From contig JAZUMG010000030.1 of NCBI GenBank assembly GCA_045603545.1, positions 99,066-163,065 of the forward strand: DNA of 64,000 bases, read 5' to 3'. The stretch is from CAAGNP01 sp045603545. Lineage in GTDB: Bacteria > Bacteroidota > Bacteroidia > Bacteroidales > UBA932. The notes beneath the pieces are model-generated. The model worked only from the letters and a program-made list of their open reading frames with translations, ran no database searches and was not told where the DNA came from. Below, piece by piece: positions 26,905 to 35,966 of this stretch. Both the position numbers and the translations under genes were made by a program. Each line of letters begins with the position of its first letter. Within the stretch, counting starts at the first letter, position 1.

Positions 26905-28128
26905 ATGAAAAAAGCGATTTTTCTAACCTTGCTGTCGTTGGTGGCAATGACTTCCTGCAGGAGAACAGAGATTTCTACTGTGGGGACACTTGATCTAAGA
27001 ATCACAGATATAGGGGATTACTCTACAGTCCAGACCAGGGCGACAGACTACTCTGATTTCTCCAACTATGATGTGGTTATCGAGGGACCAACAAAATATG
27101 AAGCCAAATTCAGCCAATTCAGAGGTGAAGTGGTGGAGCTCGGTTCTGGCAGCTATACCATTACAGTTACTTCACCTGATACAGAGCCGGCCGCTTTTGG
27201 TCAGCCAATATATCAGGCATACGAGGAGTTTGTAATCAAAGCGGGTGAGGTGACCCCACTTGACCTGGTGTGCCGTCCTATAAACTGCAAGGTTACCATA
27301 GTCCTTACAGACAATTTTGTCAAAGAGCTCTCCTCATATGAGGTGGTGGTATCCAATGGACTTGGCCAGCTCAAATGGGAGAAGAATTCAGAGAAAAATG
27401 ACTTCTCGGAGACCAAGGAGGGCTACTTCCTCCCAAGAGGTCTTGAGGTGAAAGTAAAGGGTTACCGCAGCATTGACAATACCGAGGCTACTGCAGTTTA
27501 CTATGTCCAGAATCCTCAGGCAGCCGAGCACCATATTCTGACCATAGATGCTAAGGTAACAGGTGAAATTGATGGTATCAACATCAGGATAGAGACCAAT
27601 TTCAACGAAGTGAACCAGAATGTCGATATTGACGGAATGGAAGAGGATTATGTGGACCGTCCCGATTTTGGTGATGACGATGATGATGATGACGGAGATG
27701 GTGAAGAGGGTGAGAAAAATACTATCGAGTGGGCATCAAACCCTACATTTGCACCACTTAATATTACCCCTGAGACCCAGGTACAGATGACCATCAAGAT
27801 GCCTGCAGGTATTGCGAGCTTCGTGGTGGAGGTGAGTGACAACTTTAAGGATGCCGTAGCGGCCATTACCGATGGTGGAGTTACATATATCGATTTGATC
27901 AACGACCCTGCTATTCTGGAGAACTTTGCAGATTCACCATTGCTTACAGGCAATGAGATCCTCAATCAGACAGAGGTGAACTTCGACCTCTCAACATTTA
28001 TCCCTATTCTTTGCAGCGCAGCTCAAGGTATGACTGTGGATTTTATCCTGAAAGCCAAGGATAATAATGGTGCAGATCTCCTCTTCATGGACGATTTCCC
28101 TGTGGTAACAATGATCATTCCCCAATAG
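26905..28128 (+). CDS. DUF4493-type lipoprotein with acidic linker
   Basis: A 407-residue lipoprotein; VAMTSCRR gives the modified Cys at residue 18. Residues about 25-240 match the DUF4493 pattern (YTITVTSPDTEPAAFGQPIY, VCRPINCKVTIVLTDNFV). A run of seven Asp followed by GDGEEGE at about 253-266 is a flexible, possibly calcium-binding linker. The rest (MTIKMPAGIASFVVEVSD and SFIPILCSAAQGM-like strands) corresponds to the middle domain of the neighbouring DUF4493/PCMD proteins, but no PCMD domain follows. It may therefore be a shortened paralogue. Confidence 0.72.
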   Translation: MKKAIFLTLLSLVAMTSCRRTEISTVGTLDLRITDIGDYSTVQTRATDYSDFSNYDVVIEGPTKYEAKFSQFRGEVVELGSGSYTITVTSPDTEPAAFGQPIYQAYEEFVIKAGEVTPLDLVCRPINCKVTIVLTDNFVKELSSYEVVVSNGLGQLKWEKNSEKNDFSETKEGYFLPRGLEVKVKGYRSIDNTEATAVYYVQNPQAAEHHILTIDAKVTGEIDGINIRIETNFNEVNQNVDIDGMEEDYVDRPDFGDDDDDDDGDGEEGEKNTIEWASNPTFAPLNITPETQVQMTIKMPAGIASFVVEVSDNFKDAVAAITDGGVTYIDLINDPAILENFADSPLLTGNEILNQTEVNFDLSTFIPILCSAAQGMTVDFILKAKDNNGADLLFMDDFPVVTMIIPQ

Positions 28129-28134
28129 TGAATA

Positions 28135-30396
28135 ATGAAGACAATAAGATTATATAATTTGTGGATTTGCCTTATCGCCCTTCTGGCTCTCTCCTGTTCG
28201 CAGAGGGAGGGTCTTGATGGTAGTTGCGGCTATCTGACAATCGGCCTTGAGAGCGAAGTGGAGGGGGACATCCTGGTGAGGTCAGCAGAGGGGGAACCCG
28301 AAGTGGATCCCATGATCTACAGGATTCAGGTGGTGGATGCTGAGGACAATGTCGATGCAGATATCCTGGATCACACCACAGTTACAGAGGAGAACCCTAT
28401 CAAGCTCCTTATGGGCAAATATACCGTAAAGGCAAGTAATGGAGAGCCTGAAACTGGATTCAATAAGCCTTATTGGTACGGTGATGGCAATGTCCGTATA
28501 TATGCAGAGAAAAGCTCATCTGTAAGCATTACCTGCAAAATGGAGAAGGTCATCCTTAGTGTGGCTTTCCCGACAGATGCAGAGTTCCAGAGTATGTTTT
28601 CCGAATACTCACTTATAGTGAGGGCAGGAAACGGAGAGGGGGCAGAGACCCTGACATTCTCCAGCACTGCTGCTGAGGGACAAGGGGCCTTCTCAGATGT
28701 TGCCTACTTTGTAGTTCCCGAGGATAGAACTTTGACATACACACTTGTGATGAAAAATATTGATGGGGCAGAGTACTCATCCACAAGTGTTATAGAGCAG
28801 GTGAAGGCTGCAGAGCATTATCACCTGGACTTCAAACTTGGAGAGAAAGAGGAGATAGATGGAGCACTTGTACTCAATATCACTGTGGATGGAGAATACA
28901 GGGAGCAGAGGGTACACCACCTGAATCTCAATTTTGACAAGACCCTTCTACCCTCATATACCACCAATCCGGAGTTTACACCGGATGGAGAGGGGATCGT
29001 ATATCCTCTGGGCAACAGTACACTCAAGAAGTTTACCTTCTCTGCACCAAGAGGGATAAAGAACCTTACAGTCACTCACCTTGACTACAATCTCCTTCTG
29101 GCAGGGCTTCCCCAGTTGACAGACTTTATGAATATCACCGACCAGGCACGTGCAGCAATGTCGCAGTTGGGTATCTATGCCACAATCTCCGGAGACGGTC
29201 TTACAGCAGAGATCGATATTACCGAGTTCATTAAGAATCTTGATATCTCACCTGAGAATACCAGATATGCGATGGCTGTTACAGTGGTTGATACCTACGA
29301 CAGATATGCGAGATGTGATATGGATTTTGCTGTGATATCGGATATCGAAGCAGAGACAGTTTCTGAATTCCACTGGTCAGGTTTTGCTATCCTGAAAGGT
29401 AAGTATTTCAAGGCAAATCCACCTGCAGGGATGTCATTCCAGTACAGGAGGGCTTCTGATGCTGAATGGACAGATATTGATCCTGCATCTATGTTGGTGG
29501 ATACAGAGACCATGACATATACATATACATTGAGAGGGCTGACTCCAAATACAGAGTATCTCTTCAGGGCTACCTCAGATATAGACAAGGAGGCGGGTAA
29601 AAGTGCTGCAGAGATGTCGTTTACCACATTTGCCACAGAGGAGACAGTCTATAACCTTAGCTTTGATGATTGGGTGGAGAGCAACAGCGCCTGGTATCCA
29701 TCATCAGACCTTAATGTACACTATGTGTGGGATAGTGCAAACGGTGGTACAGCCTCTCTGGGAGGTGTCCCCACTACACCTGAAACTTCGAATGTGGTCA
29801 GTGGAAAGGCTGCCAGAATGGAGAGTCAGAAGGTGTTCGGAAAATTTGCAGCGGGTAACATCTATACCGGTAGGTTCGGTAAGGCAACATTGTCTCCGGT
29901 GGGGGCGACACTTGACTGGGGTCTGGAGTTCTCGTCAAGACCATTGGCATTGAGGGGATGGTACCGTTATGAGCCAAAGCCTATAGACATGACCTCATCG
30001 AAATACTCACATCTCAAGGGGCAGACAGATAATTGCCAGATTCAGATTTTCCTGACAGACTGGACATCTCCTTTTACTATCAGTACTGGTGATGAGAGGT
30101 TTGTGGATACTTCGGAGGGCAACAAGTCAATACTTGCGTATGGTACAATTCTGTCAAACGACAACACCACCGACAACGGCGGGAAGAACGGATATGTACA
30201 GTTTACAATCCCTCTTGAGTACCGTAGCCTCAAACAGCCGACATATATAGTGATATCGGCGGCGGCCAGCCGTTACGGAGACTATTTCACAGGTGGTCTT
30301 GGCAGTGTCTTGTATCTGGATGAGCTGGAACTTATCTATGATCCTGCCCAGCTTACAGCAGAAGAACTTAATATTGTATTAGGAAGAGTCAGATAA
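28135..30396 (+). CDS. DUF4493 plus PCMD surface lipoprotein
   Basis: A 753-residue lipoprotein; LLALSCSQR gives the modified Cys at residue 21. Residues about 30-245 are DUF4493 (YTVKASNGEPETGFNKPYWY; SITCKMEKVILSV). Residues about 280-395 are a beta domain, about 410-500 a fibronectin III-like domain (LRGLTPNTEYLFRATSD), and about 505-740 a clear PCMD domain: NLSFDDWVE, FAAGNIYTGRFGKA, LRGWYRYEP and YGDYFTGGLGSVLYLDELEL. Only 6 bases separate it from the gene before and 4 from the barrel protein after. Probably binds or processes glycans at the surface. Confidence 0.8.
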   Translation: MKTIRLYNLWICLIALLALSCSQREGLDGSCGYLTIGLESEVEGDILVRSAEGEPEVDPMIYRIQVVDAEDNVDADILDHTTVTEENPIKLLMGKYTVKASNGEPETGFNKPYWYGDGNVRIYAEKSSSVSITCKMEKVILSVAFPTDAEFQSMFSEYSLIVRAGNGEGAETLTFSSTAAEGQGAFSDVAYFVVPEDRTLTYTLVMKNIDGAEYSSTSVIEQVKAAEHYHLDFKLGEKEEIDGALVLNITVDGEYREQRVHHLNLNFDKTLLPSYTTNPEFTPDGEGIVYPLGNSTLKKFTFSAPRGIKNLTVTHLDYNLLLAGLPQLTDFMNITDQARAAMSQLGIYATISGDGLTAEIDITEFIKNLDISPENTRYAMAVTVVDTYDRYARCDMDFAVISDIEAETVSEFHWSGFAILKGKYFKANPPAGMSFQYRRASDAEWTDIDPASMLVDTETMTYTYTLRGLTPNTEYLFRATSDIDKEAGKSAAEMSFTTFATEETVYNLSFDDWVESNSAWYPSSDLNVHYVWDSANGGTASLGGVPTTPETSNVVSGKAARMESQKVFGKFAAGNIYTGRFGKATLSPVGATLDWGLEFSSRPLALRGWYRYEPKPIDMTSSKYSHLKGQTDNCQIQIFLTDWTSPFTISTGDERFVDTSEGNKSILAYGTILSNDNTTDNGGKNGYVQFTIPLEYRSLKQPTYIVISAAASRYGDYFTGGLGSVLYLDELELIYDPAQLTAEELNIVLGRVR

Positions 30397-30400
30397 TATA

Positions 30401-31201
30401 ATGATGAAGAAATTTTTAGCAACAGCCATACTGGCTTGCGTTGTGTCATTGGGGGCTTATGCCTCAAATTCGGAGGAGCCTTTTGACAGGGGTGTAGGGA
30501 AAATGAACTCTGTTTTCATCCCCAAAGGATATATTGGTGGAGGTCTCTCATTTTCATATAAAACCTATGAATTTGGCCAGAGCCCAGATGATGTAGGGTA
30601 CTCAATGCTTTTCTCCCTATTGTCGGGGATCAAGGCAGAGGCCTATACATTGGGTGTATCCCCTACAATATCTTATTTTATAATGGACAATTTTTCTGTA
30701 GGTGGACGCTTTGATTACAACAGAACACTGCTGGATCTTGACAATCTTGGGCTGTCAGTCGGGGATTTGGCATCATTTGAGATAAGTGATTACCATTTTC
30801 TGAGAAATGCCTATTCGGGTGCAGTGACAGGAAGGTATTATATGCCTATTGCTAACAGCAAGCGTATTGCGATGTTCGGAGAGCTCCGTCTTGGTTTTGA
30901 AATAGGGGAGTCATTGGCTTATTCTTCCAAAGGTGGTGTCAACTCGGGAACATTCCAGACCATCTATGGTGGTGATTTGACCATTGTCCCCGGTCTGTGT
31001 GTGTTTGCCACAAATGAGGTGTGTGTTGAGGTGGCTGTAGGTATCCTCGGTATCGACTACCAATATGTGAAGCAGCAGACAAACCTTGTGGAGGAGAGTG
31101 TAAGGCAGCAGAGTGGTGCCAACTTCAAGATCAACCCACTCTCTATAAGCCTCGGCATAGCTTTCTATTTGCCAATGATACAAAATGTCAAATCAAAATA
31201 G
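30401..31201 (+). CDS. Outer-membrane beta-barrel protein of the PCMD operon
   Basis: A 266-residue protein with a signal peptide (cleavage near SLGAYA, residue 22) and no lipobox. Alternating amphipathic strands such as GYIGGGLSFSYKTYEF, FSVGGRFDYNRT and INPLSISLGIAFYLP suggest a barrel of about ten to twelve strands. It is embedded between two PCMD genes with gaps of 4 and 12 bases, so it is likely part of the same surface complex, for example as anchor or pore. The family was not recognised. Confidence 0.7.
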   Translation: MMKKFLATAILACVVSLGAYASNSEEPFDRGVGKMNSVFIPKGYIGGGLSFSYKTYEFGQSPDDVGYSMLFSLLSGIKAEAYTLGVSPTISYFIMDNFSVGGRFDYNRTLLDLDNLGLSVGDLASFEISDYHFLRNAYSGAVTGRYYMPIANSKRIAMFGELRLGFEIGESLAYSSKGGVNSGTFQTIYGGDLTIVPGLCVFATNEVCVEVAVGILGIDYQYVKQQTNLVEESVRQQSGANFKINPLSISLGIAFYLPMIQNVKSK

Positions 31202-31213
31202 TGGAGGAGAGTA

Positions 31214-32830
31214 ATGATGAGAAAATTTGGAATTGTTTTGAGCCTTGCAGCACTATGTGCAATATCATCCTGCATTGACAACCCTCTGTCATATCCGAGA
31301 GATGTGGCCCAGATTACAGCATTTGAGGTGGAGGGGCAGAAGTCTGTCTCTATTGACCCTGAGAATTTCATTGTAAATGTAGTTCTCAAGGAGACAGCAG
31401 ATATTGACAGCATAGTAGTAAAGAATTACCAGTATACCGAGACAGCAACACCTGATATTCAACTTGGCGAGATGGTGGACCTGAGGGACACAGTGAGGAT
31501 ATCATTCACTACATATCCTGACCAGGTGTATGAGTGGAAGATTGTGGCTACCCAGCCTATCAACAGATATGTGGTGTGTGATAATATGGTAAGTGATGCG
31601 CAGTTTGATCTGGAGAATAAGACAATCGTGGTCTATTTTCCTGAGGACCAACTTCTTTCGGATATAAGATTTTCAAAGATGAAACTTGGGCCACAAGGGT
31701 CGGAGATAGTATCTACCAGTGGATTTGTAAGTGTGGATGGTGAAGCTGTGCCGGAGAACCGGGAGATGAGTTTCCCTATCAGACTTGACTGTATACACTC
31801 CAGAGAATTTACTGTAAAGTACAGACACGAAGAGACCAAATGGACCCTTACAGCGCTGCATAAGCTTATCAGCCTCGAGGTGACAGGAGTCAGCGCGTGG
31901 TGCTACAGTGCCGATATTTTTGCTACTTACAAAGGGTCAGGAGCACCTTATATTGAGTACAAGGAGGCATCGGACAGTGAATGGATCCAATTGAAATCTA
32001 CAGTAGAGGGGACCAATGTAACTGCTTCTGTGGACCAGCTTACCGAGGGGACCTCTTATCTGGCCCGTGTGGTAAATGGGGCAGAGGTTAGTGAGGAGTT
32101 CTCATTCACTACCGATGAGCCGGTACAATTGTCAAATATGTCATTTGACGGATGGACTCAGGGCGATCCTGGCGGATACACATGGTTCCCATATGGAGAG
32201 GGCGAGGATAAGGTTTGGGACAGTGCGAATCCTGGTGTGAATATGACCACTGCAGTGAACTCGACCAGACCTGAATATGTATTCCTGGCCTCAAAAGGTG
32301 GTGCTGCTGTAAGAATGGAGAGTGTTGTAGTGTTCGGTAAGTTCGGTGCCGGAAACATCTATACAGGCAAGTTTGTGAAAGCTGTCCTATCTCCAGCCCC
32401 TGGGGCAGAACTTGACTGGGGTGTTCCATTCACTGCCAGACCACAGTCTTTGAGAGGCTACTATTCTTATGCCCCTAAGGTAATTGACCATGTGACAGAG
32501 AAATATGCAGACAAGAAAGGGACCACAGACAGGGCGCAAATCCAGGTCATCCTGACCGATTGGGATGAGCCTTTCAGGGTGGCTACCTCTACAGGGAAAT
32601 TTGTGGATGTAAAAAATGATCCTAATATAATAGCACACGGCGTTATCGAGACCGATGTAGATACCCAAGGCAAATATGTCGAGTTCGAATGTAAACTTGA
32701 ATACAGGGATGTGCTGAGAAAACCCAAATATATTGTCGTATCGGCCTGCTCAAGCCTTTATGGTGATTATTTCACAGGAGCACAAGGCTCAGTAATGTAC
32801 ATAGACAACTGGGAGTTCATCTACAAATAG
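31214..32830 (+). CDS. PCMD-domain surface lipoprotein
   Basis: A 538-residue lipoprotein; LCAISSCID gives the modified Cys near residue 20. The N-terminal 200 residues hold two DUF5018/Ig-like domains (YEWKIVATQPINRYV; YRHEETKWTLTALHKL), not DUF4493. About 215-290 is a short fibronectin-like domain, and about 295-538 a PCMD domain closely parallel to that of the 753-residue protein: NMSFDGWTQ, FGAGNIYTGKFVKA, LRGYYSYAPK and YGDYFTGAQGSVMYIDNWEF. It is the last gene before a strong terminator. Confidence 0.8.
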   Translation: MMRKFGIVLSLAALCAISSCIDNPLSYPRDVAQITAFEVEGQKSVSIDPENFIVNVVLKETADIDSIVVKNYQYTETATPDIQLGEMVDLRDTVRISFTTYPDQVYEWKIVATQPINRYVVCDNMVSDAQFDLENKTIVVYFPEDQLLSDIRFSKMKLGPQGSEIVSTSGFVSVDGEAVPENREMSFPIRLDCIHSREFTVKYRHEETKWTLTALHKLISLEVTGVSAWCYSADIFATYKGSGAPYIEYKEASDSEWIQLKSTVEGTNVTASVDQLTEGTSYLARVVNGAEVSEEFSFTTDEPVQLSNMSFDGWTQGDPGGYTWFPYGEGEDKVWDSANPGVNMTTAVNSTRPEYVFLASKGGAAVRMESVVVFGKFGAGNIYTGKFVKAVLSPAPGAELDWGVPFTARPQSLRGYYSYAPKVIDHVTEKYADKKGTTDRAQIQVILTDWDEPFRVATSTGKFVDVKNDPNIIAHGVIETDVDTQGKYVEFECKLEYRDVLRKPKYIVVSACSSLYGDYFTGAQGSVMYIDNWEFIYK

Positions 32831-32854
32831 TGGAGACTGAAAATAGGAAACAAT

Positions 32855-32889
32855 AAAAATGGCTGGAAAAATCTCCAGCCATTTTTTTT
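32855..32889. terminator. Bidirectional terminator between PCMD operon and GLUG gene
   Basis: Perfect 10-bp stem AATGGCTGGA/TCCAGCCATT with a short A-rich loop, T residues on the right side and A residues on the left side. It can serve both convergent transcripts. Confidence 0.9.
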
Positions 32890-32908
32890 GATCTGCAAGT
32901 TGAGTGTG

Positions 32909-35728
32909 TTAATGTGTACAGTCTCCGATACTCACGAGGGTTGTAGTGCCTCCACCTATCAGTGGAATGATGTTGCCACCCAAGTCCAGAGTACATGTGC
33001 AAACTTTGGCAGGATACTCACTGTCGTCACTGCAGAATCCCACTATGCTTCCCAAATGATTGCCGACTGATACCACCCCTTTATTGGTGGTTTTGCTGCG
33101 GATTATAGATGTGTAGCCCATATATCCGGATATGCCCCCTGTATATGATTTGTATGAAGTGGCGTCTTTGGTCACTCCTCCAGTCACCGATCCTTCGTTT
33201 ATACACCCAGCTATGTATGGGTTGACACCTCCGCTATGTACATATCCGACAATGCCGCCAGTAAAAATGTTCCTTTGGCTGGTGGTCCCTGAGATGTCAC
33301 CTGAGTTTATGCATCCGGTCAAATTTGCACTGTGGTTGTATCCCACTATACCTCCTGTGTATGAAAAGAATCCGGTGTAGCCTGTAGCATATGAAGGAGA
33401 TGTATCCAACCCTCCTGTTCCACCTGTTACATCCCCATTGTTGGTGCAGCCATTGATGTTTATTTTTCCAGCCGTTCCAATCAATCCTCCGGTCCGTGAT
33501 TGCCAAGTGCCGTTATTGCCGACAACAGGTGCATTGTTGGTGCAGTCGTTTATAGTGTTCTCAGTGTTTTCAGCCACCCCGACAAGTCCACCTAAAGTGC
33601 ACGATTGGATAATATCTCCATTGAATGAAAATTTACCATAGTTTGAGGTGCTTGTCATAGTGCCAGTGTGATATTTGCCAGCTATCCCTCCGACTTCCGC
33701 TTTGTCCACTGAACTCACCACAATGTCCCCTGTGTTTGTGCATTGGCTCACATGAGAGCCGCAGTCACCAGAAAGACCACCTATTCTGACTGTTGAATTT
33801 GGAGACGCGTATGAACCAGTTATAACGGCCATCGCTCCGGAGGTGATTTTGCCGCTGTTCGAGCAGTTGTACATAGTTCCATCGCCGTCATCGCCGCATA
33901 ATCCTCCAATATATTGCCATGGTTGGGAATTATTCCCGTTGTCTGTTACGTTGCCCCCTGTGATATCTGCATAGTTGTGGCAGTCGGTCATATTTTTATA
34001 GCTGATCAATGCCCCCGCCAGACCTCCTGTTTTAGCATTTTGTAATGCTGTTCCAGCATTGACAGGACCATTGTTTGTGCAATTGGATATCGTGAGATCT
34101 GAATCGTAGGCATAACCTATAAGTCCACCTGTATATGATTGGTAGCAGGGACTTGTAGTGTAACCGCCGATCACTGTGCTGTAGTTGTGGCAGTCTGACA
34201 TACTGTTTATTTGATTGCCAAGACCTATAAGTCCCCCTACACTGGTGTATGCAGCTGTTGTACCTGAGGAGATGCCCCCCTGTACCTTTCCCCTGACAGT
34301 GCAATTTGAGATATCGAACAGATCCCCATCAACGTGTCCCACAATTGCTCCCACCATAACAATAGGGATTCCTCCGTAATATAATTGTTTAGTCACTTTG
34401 CTGTCGCACTCTACTGTGACATCCATATGGAGATTCCTGATGCTTGCTACTTCATCAATTTCAGGATATTTTTTGTACTTACTGCACCAACCGAAGAATC
34501 CGAACATCTGACCACCATCTTTTGATATGGATTTGGCGATAGGGACCATTTTGCCGCTGATTGTGTGTCCACCACCATCAAAATGGCCTATAAATGAATC
34601 ATATATATTCGAACCTTTGTCTTCATATCCTGGTCCTATAGGGGTCCATCCTCTGGCTTGAACTACATTTCCCTCCCCATCCACTTCATCCTCATCACTG
34701 TCTATATAAAGATCGTGCGTAAGTCTGTAATATTTACCGAGAGTCAGTATGGTTTTATATATGTCATAGTCATTGGTTTCATATCTCTCATAATTTCCAT
34801 ATGAAGACTGGTCAATAAGCCATTGAAGATCGTGTGCTGTGTGTATAATGTAAGGGTCTTCCTCAGTTCCGGTACCCCGGATGTTTGAAGTTTCTGTAGC
34901 TGTGATGCCATTGTACCATCTGTAATCGTCAGTTGTCTCCTTGGTCAGGGCAATAGATACGGAGTACTGTACACCAGAAACGATAGCCTTCGAGGAGGTA
35001 ATCGAAGCTGAGTACATATTCCCTTTATTTGAGACTACAGTTATAGCAAGGGTTTTCCCGCTCCCCATAGGTGGTATATAGATGTATGGAGTGCTCACAT
35101 TATCCATCTGGACGGTGATGTATTTGACATCATCTCCTGACGTGGTGCGGTTTGTAAGGTCGAGTTTACCTTTGGTGTAAACCTCGGATTGGATGGTTAT
35201 GGTTCTTACAGCCTCATCATTTTCCATTCCGGTAAATGTGGGTTTGAGTAGTGCTGTCCAATGGGCAAAATTGACATCTCCTCTGTCAATTATCTCCGCT
35301 GATGAAGCTGTCATATAGTTCAGTTTGCTGTCAAGTACACCTTTTTGCAGACTCAGGTCAAATGGGACCTGTGTCTCGTCGGTGGCGGCAGGATTTGCAG
35401 GGTACAGAGCGTAGTAGTACCCTTCTCCACCTTCGTCAGGAAGTGTTCCGCTGAATTCATTGCCATTGGTTTTTGTGAAGGTGGCATTCTCCCCACCTCT
35501 CAATATGGAGATGATCTCGTCATCTGACCACTCCACCAGGAGTCCGCTGTTCCCGTCACTTGAGTATTCGACCTTTGTCATATCCTCTGGTGCAGGGGTG
35601 TTTGCATATATTGTGATGAGTTCAGATCCGTTTGGTGACAATGGGTTGTCCGGTGTGAACATATCGCTGCAGCCTGTAAAAGCCAATGCACACAATATGG
35701 TAAGTATTGAACAAATAAAATTCTTCAT
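32909..35728 (-). CDS. GLUG-repeat adhesin-like lipoprotein with fimbrillin-like N-terminus
   Basis: A 939-residue lipoprotein; ALAFTGCSD gives the modified Cys at about residue 20. Residues about 30-260 are fimbrillin-like (LVEWSDDEIISILRGGE, YYYALYPANP, LALTK-type end). Residue 285 on begins with GTGTEEDPYIIHTAHDLQWL, the usual lead-in to GLUG proteins, followed by many repeats of about 35-50 residues with the pattern GGLIG/AG...NCTNNGPV. These build a right-handed beta-helix. Such proteins are surface adhesins or accessory fimbrial proteins. The gene follows a 49-residue small ORF on the same transcript. Confidence 0.8.
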   Translation of the reverse strand: MKNFICSILTILCALAFTGCSDMFTPDNPLSPNGSELITIYANTPAPEDMTKVEYSSDGNSGLLVEWSDDEIISILRGGENATFTKTNGNEFSGTLPDEGGEGYYYALYPANPAATDETQVPFDLSLQKGVLDSKLNYMTASSAEIIDRGDVNFAHWTALLKPTFTGMENDEAVRTITIQSEVYTKGKLDLTNRTTSGDDVKYITVQMDNVSTPYIYIPPMGSGKTLAITVVSNKGNMYSASITSSKAIVSGVQYSVSIALTKETTDDYRWYNGITATETSNIRGTGTEEDPYIIHTAHDLQWLIDQSSYGNYERYETNDYDIYKTILTLGKYYRLTHDLYIDSDEDEVDGEGNVVQARGWTPIGPGYEDKGSNIYDSFIGHFDGGGHTISGKMVPIAKSISKDGGQMFGFFGWCSKYKKYPEIDEVASIRNLHMDVTVECDSKVTKQLYYGGIPIVMVGAIVGHVDGDLFDISNCTVRGKVQGGISSGTTAAYTSVGGLIGLGNQINSMSDCHNYSTVIGGYTTSPCYQSYTGGLIGYAYDSDLTISNCTNNGPVNAGTALQNAKTGGLAGALISYKNMTDCHNYADITGGNVTDNGNNSQPWQYIGGLCGDDGDGTMYNCSNSGKITSGAMAVITGSYASPNSTVRIGGLSGDCGSHVSQCTNTGDIVVSSVDKAEVGGIAGKYHTGTMTSTSNYGKFSFNGDIIQSCTLGGLVGVAENTENTINDCTNNAPVVGNNGTWQSRTGGLIGTAGKININGCTNNGDVTGGTGGLDTSPSYATGYTGFFSYTGGIVGYNHSANLTGCINSGDISGTTSQRNIFTGGIVGYVHSGGVNPYIAGCINEGSVTGGVTKDATSYKSYTGGISGYMGYTSIIRSKTTNKGVVSVGNHLGSIVGFCSDDSEYPAKVCTCTLDLGGNIIPLIGGGTTTLVSIGDCTH

Positions 35729-35757
35729 AATTGTCAGATTTTAAAAAGTTATGACCA

Positions 35758-35907
35758 TTACCAATTGCTGTCTGTATCTGATGGAGAACTTGGGGCCCAA
35801 CCATCATTGTCATTTTCAAATCCGCTTAGTGCGAAGCCACTTTCCGGACATATCTCTATTGGTGTCATAAGTGGCTCTTGATAGGGTAGGTGTCTGTTTG
35901 TTTCCAT
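35758..35907 (-). CDS. Small 49-residue protein upstream of the GLUG gene
   Basis: ATG at 35907 to TAA at 35758 encodes a short acidic protein ending in DTDSNW and containing PESGFALSGFENDNDGW. It has no signal peptide or membrane segment. It lies 43 bases behind a TATATTTG promoter element and 29 bases before the adhesin ATG, so it is the first gene of that transcript. Short proteins with a P-x-x-EI-x-x-E-x-GFA-x-S pattern are, from memory, recurrent next to fimbrillin-type genes in Bacteroidales; their function is not known to me. A regulatory leader peptide is the alternative. Confidence 0.6.
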   Translation of the reverse strand: METNRHLPYQEPLMTPIEICPESGFALSGFENDNDGWAPSSPSDTDSNW

Positions 35908-35950
35908 ATGAAGTCAGTTTTAATTTGTTTTCAAAGAGATGGATACCCTA

Positions 35951-35958
35951 CAAATATA
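35951..35958 (-). promoter_or_regulatory. -7 element of the small ORF / GLUG adhesin unit
   Basis: TATATTTG on the minus strand; no clear TTG upstream at the usual distance. Confidence 0.5.
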
Positions 35959-35966
35959 AGAAAAAT

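Noticed and set aside
35622..35819. 65-codon minus-strand frame at the start of the GLUG gene
   Set aside because: It overlaps both the adhesin signal peptide and the better-supported 49-residue small ORF in other frames.
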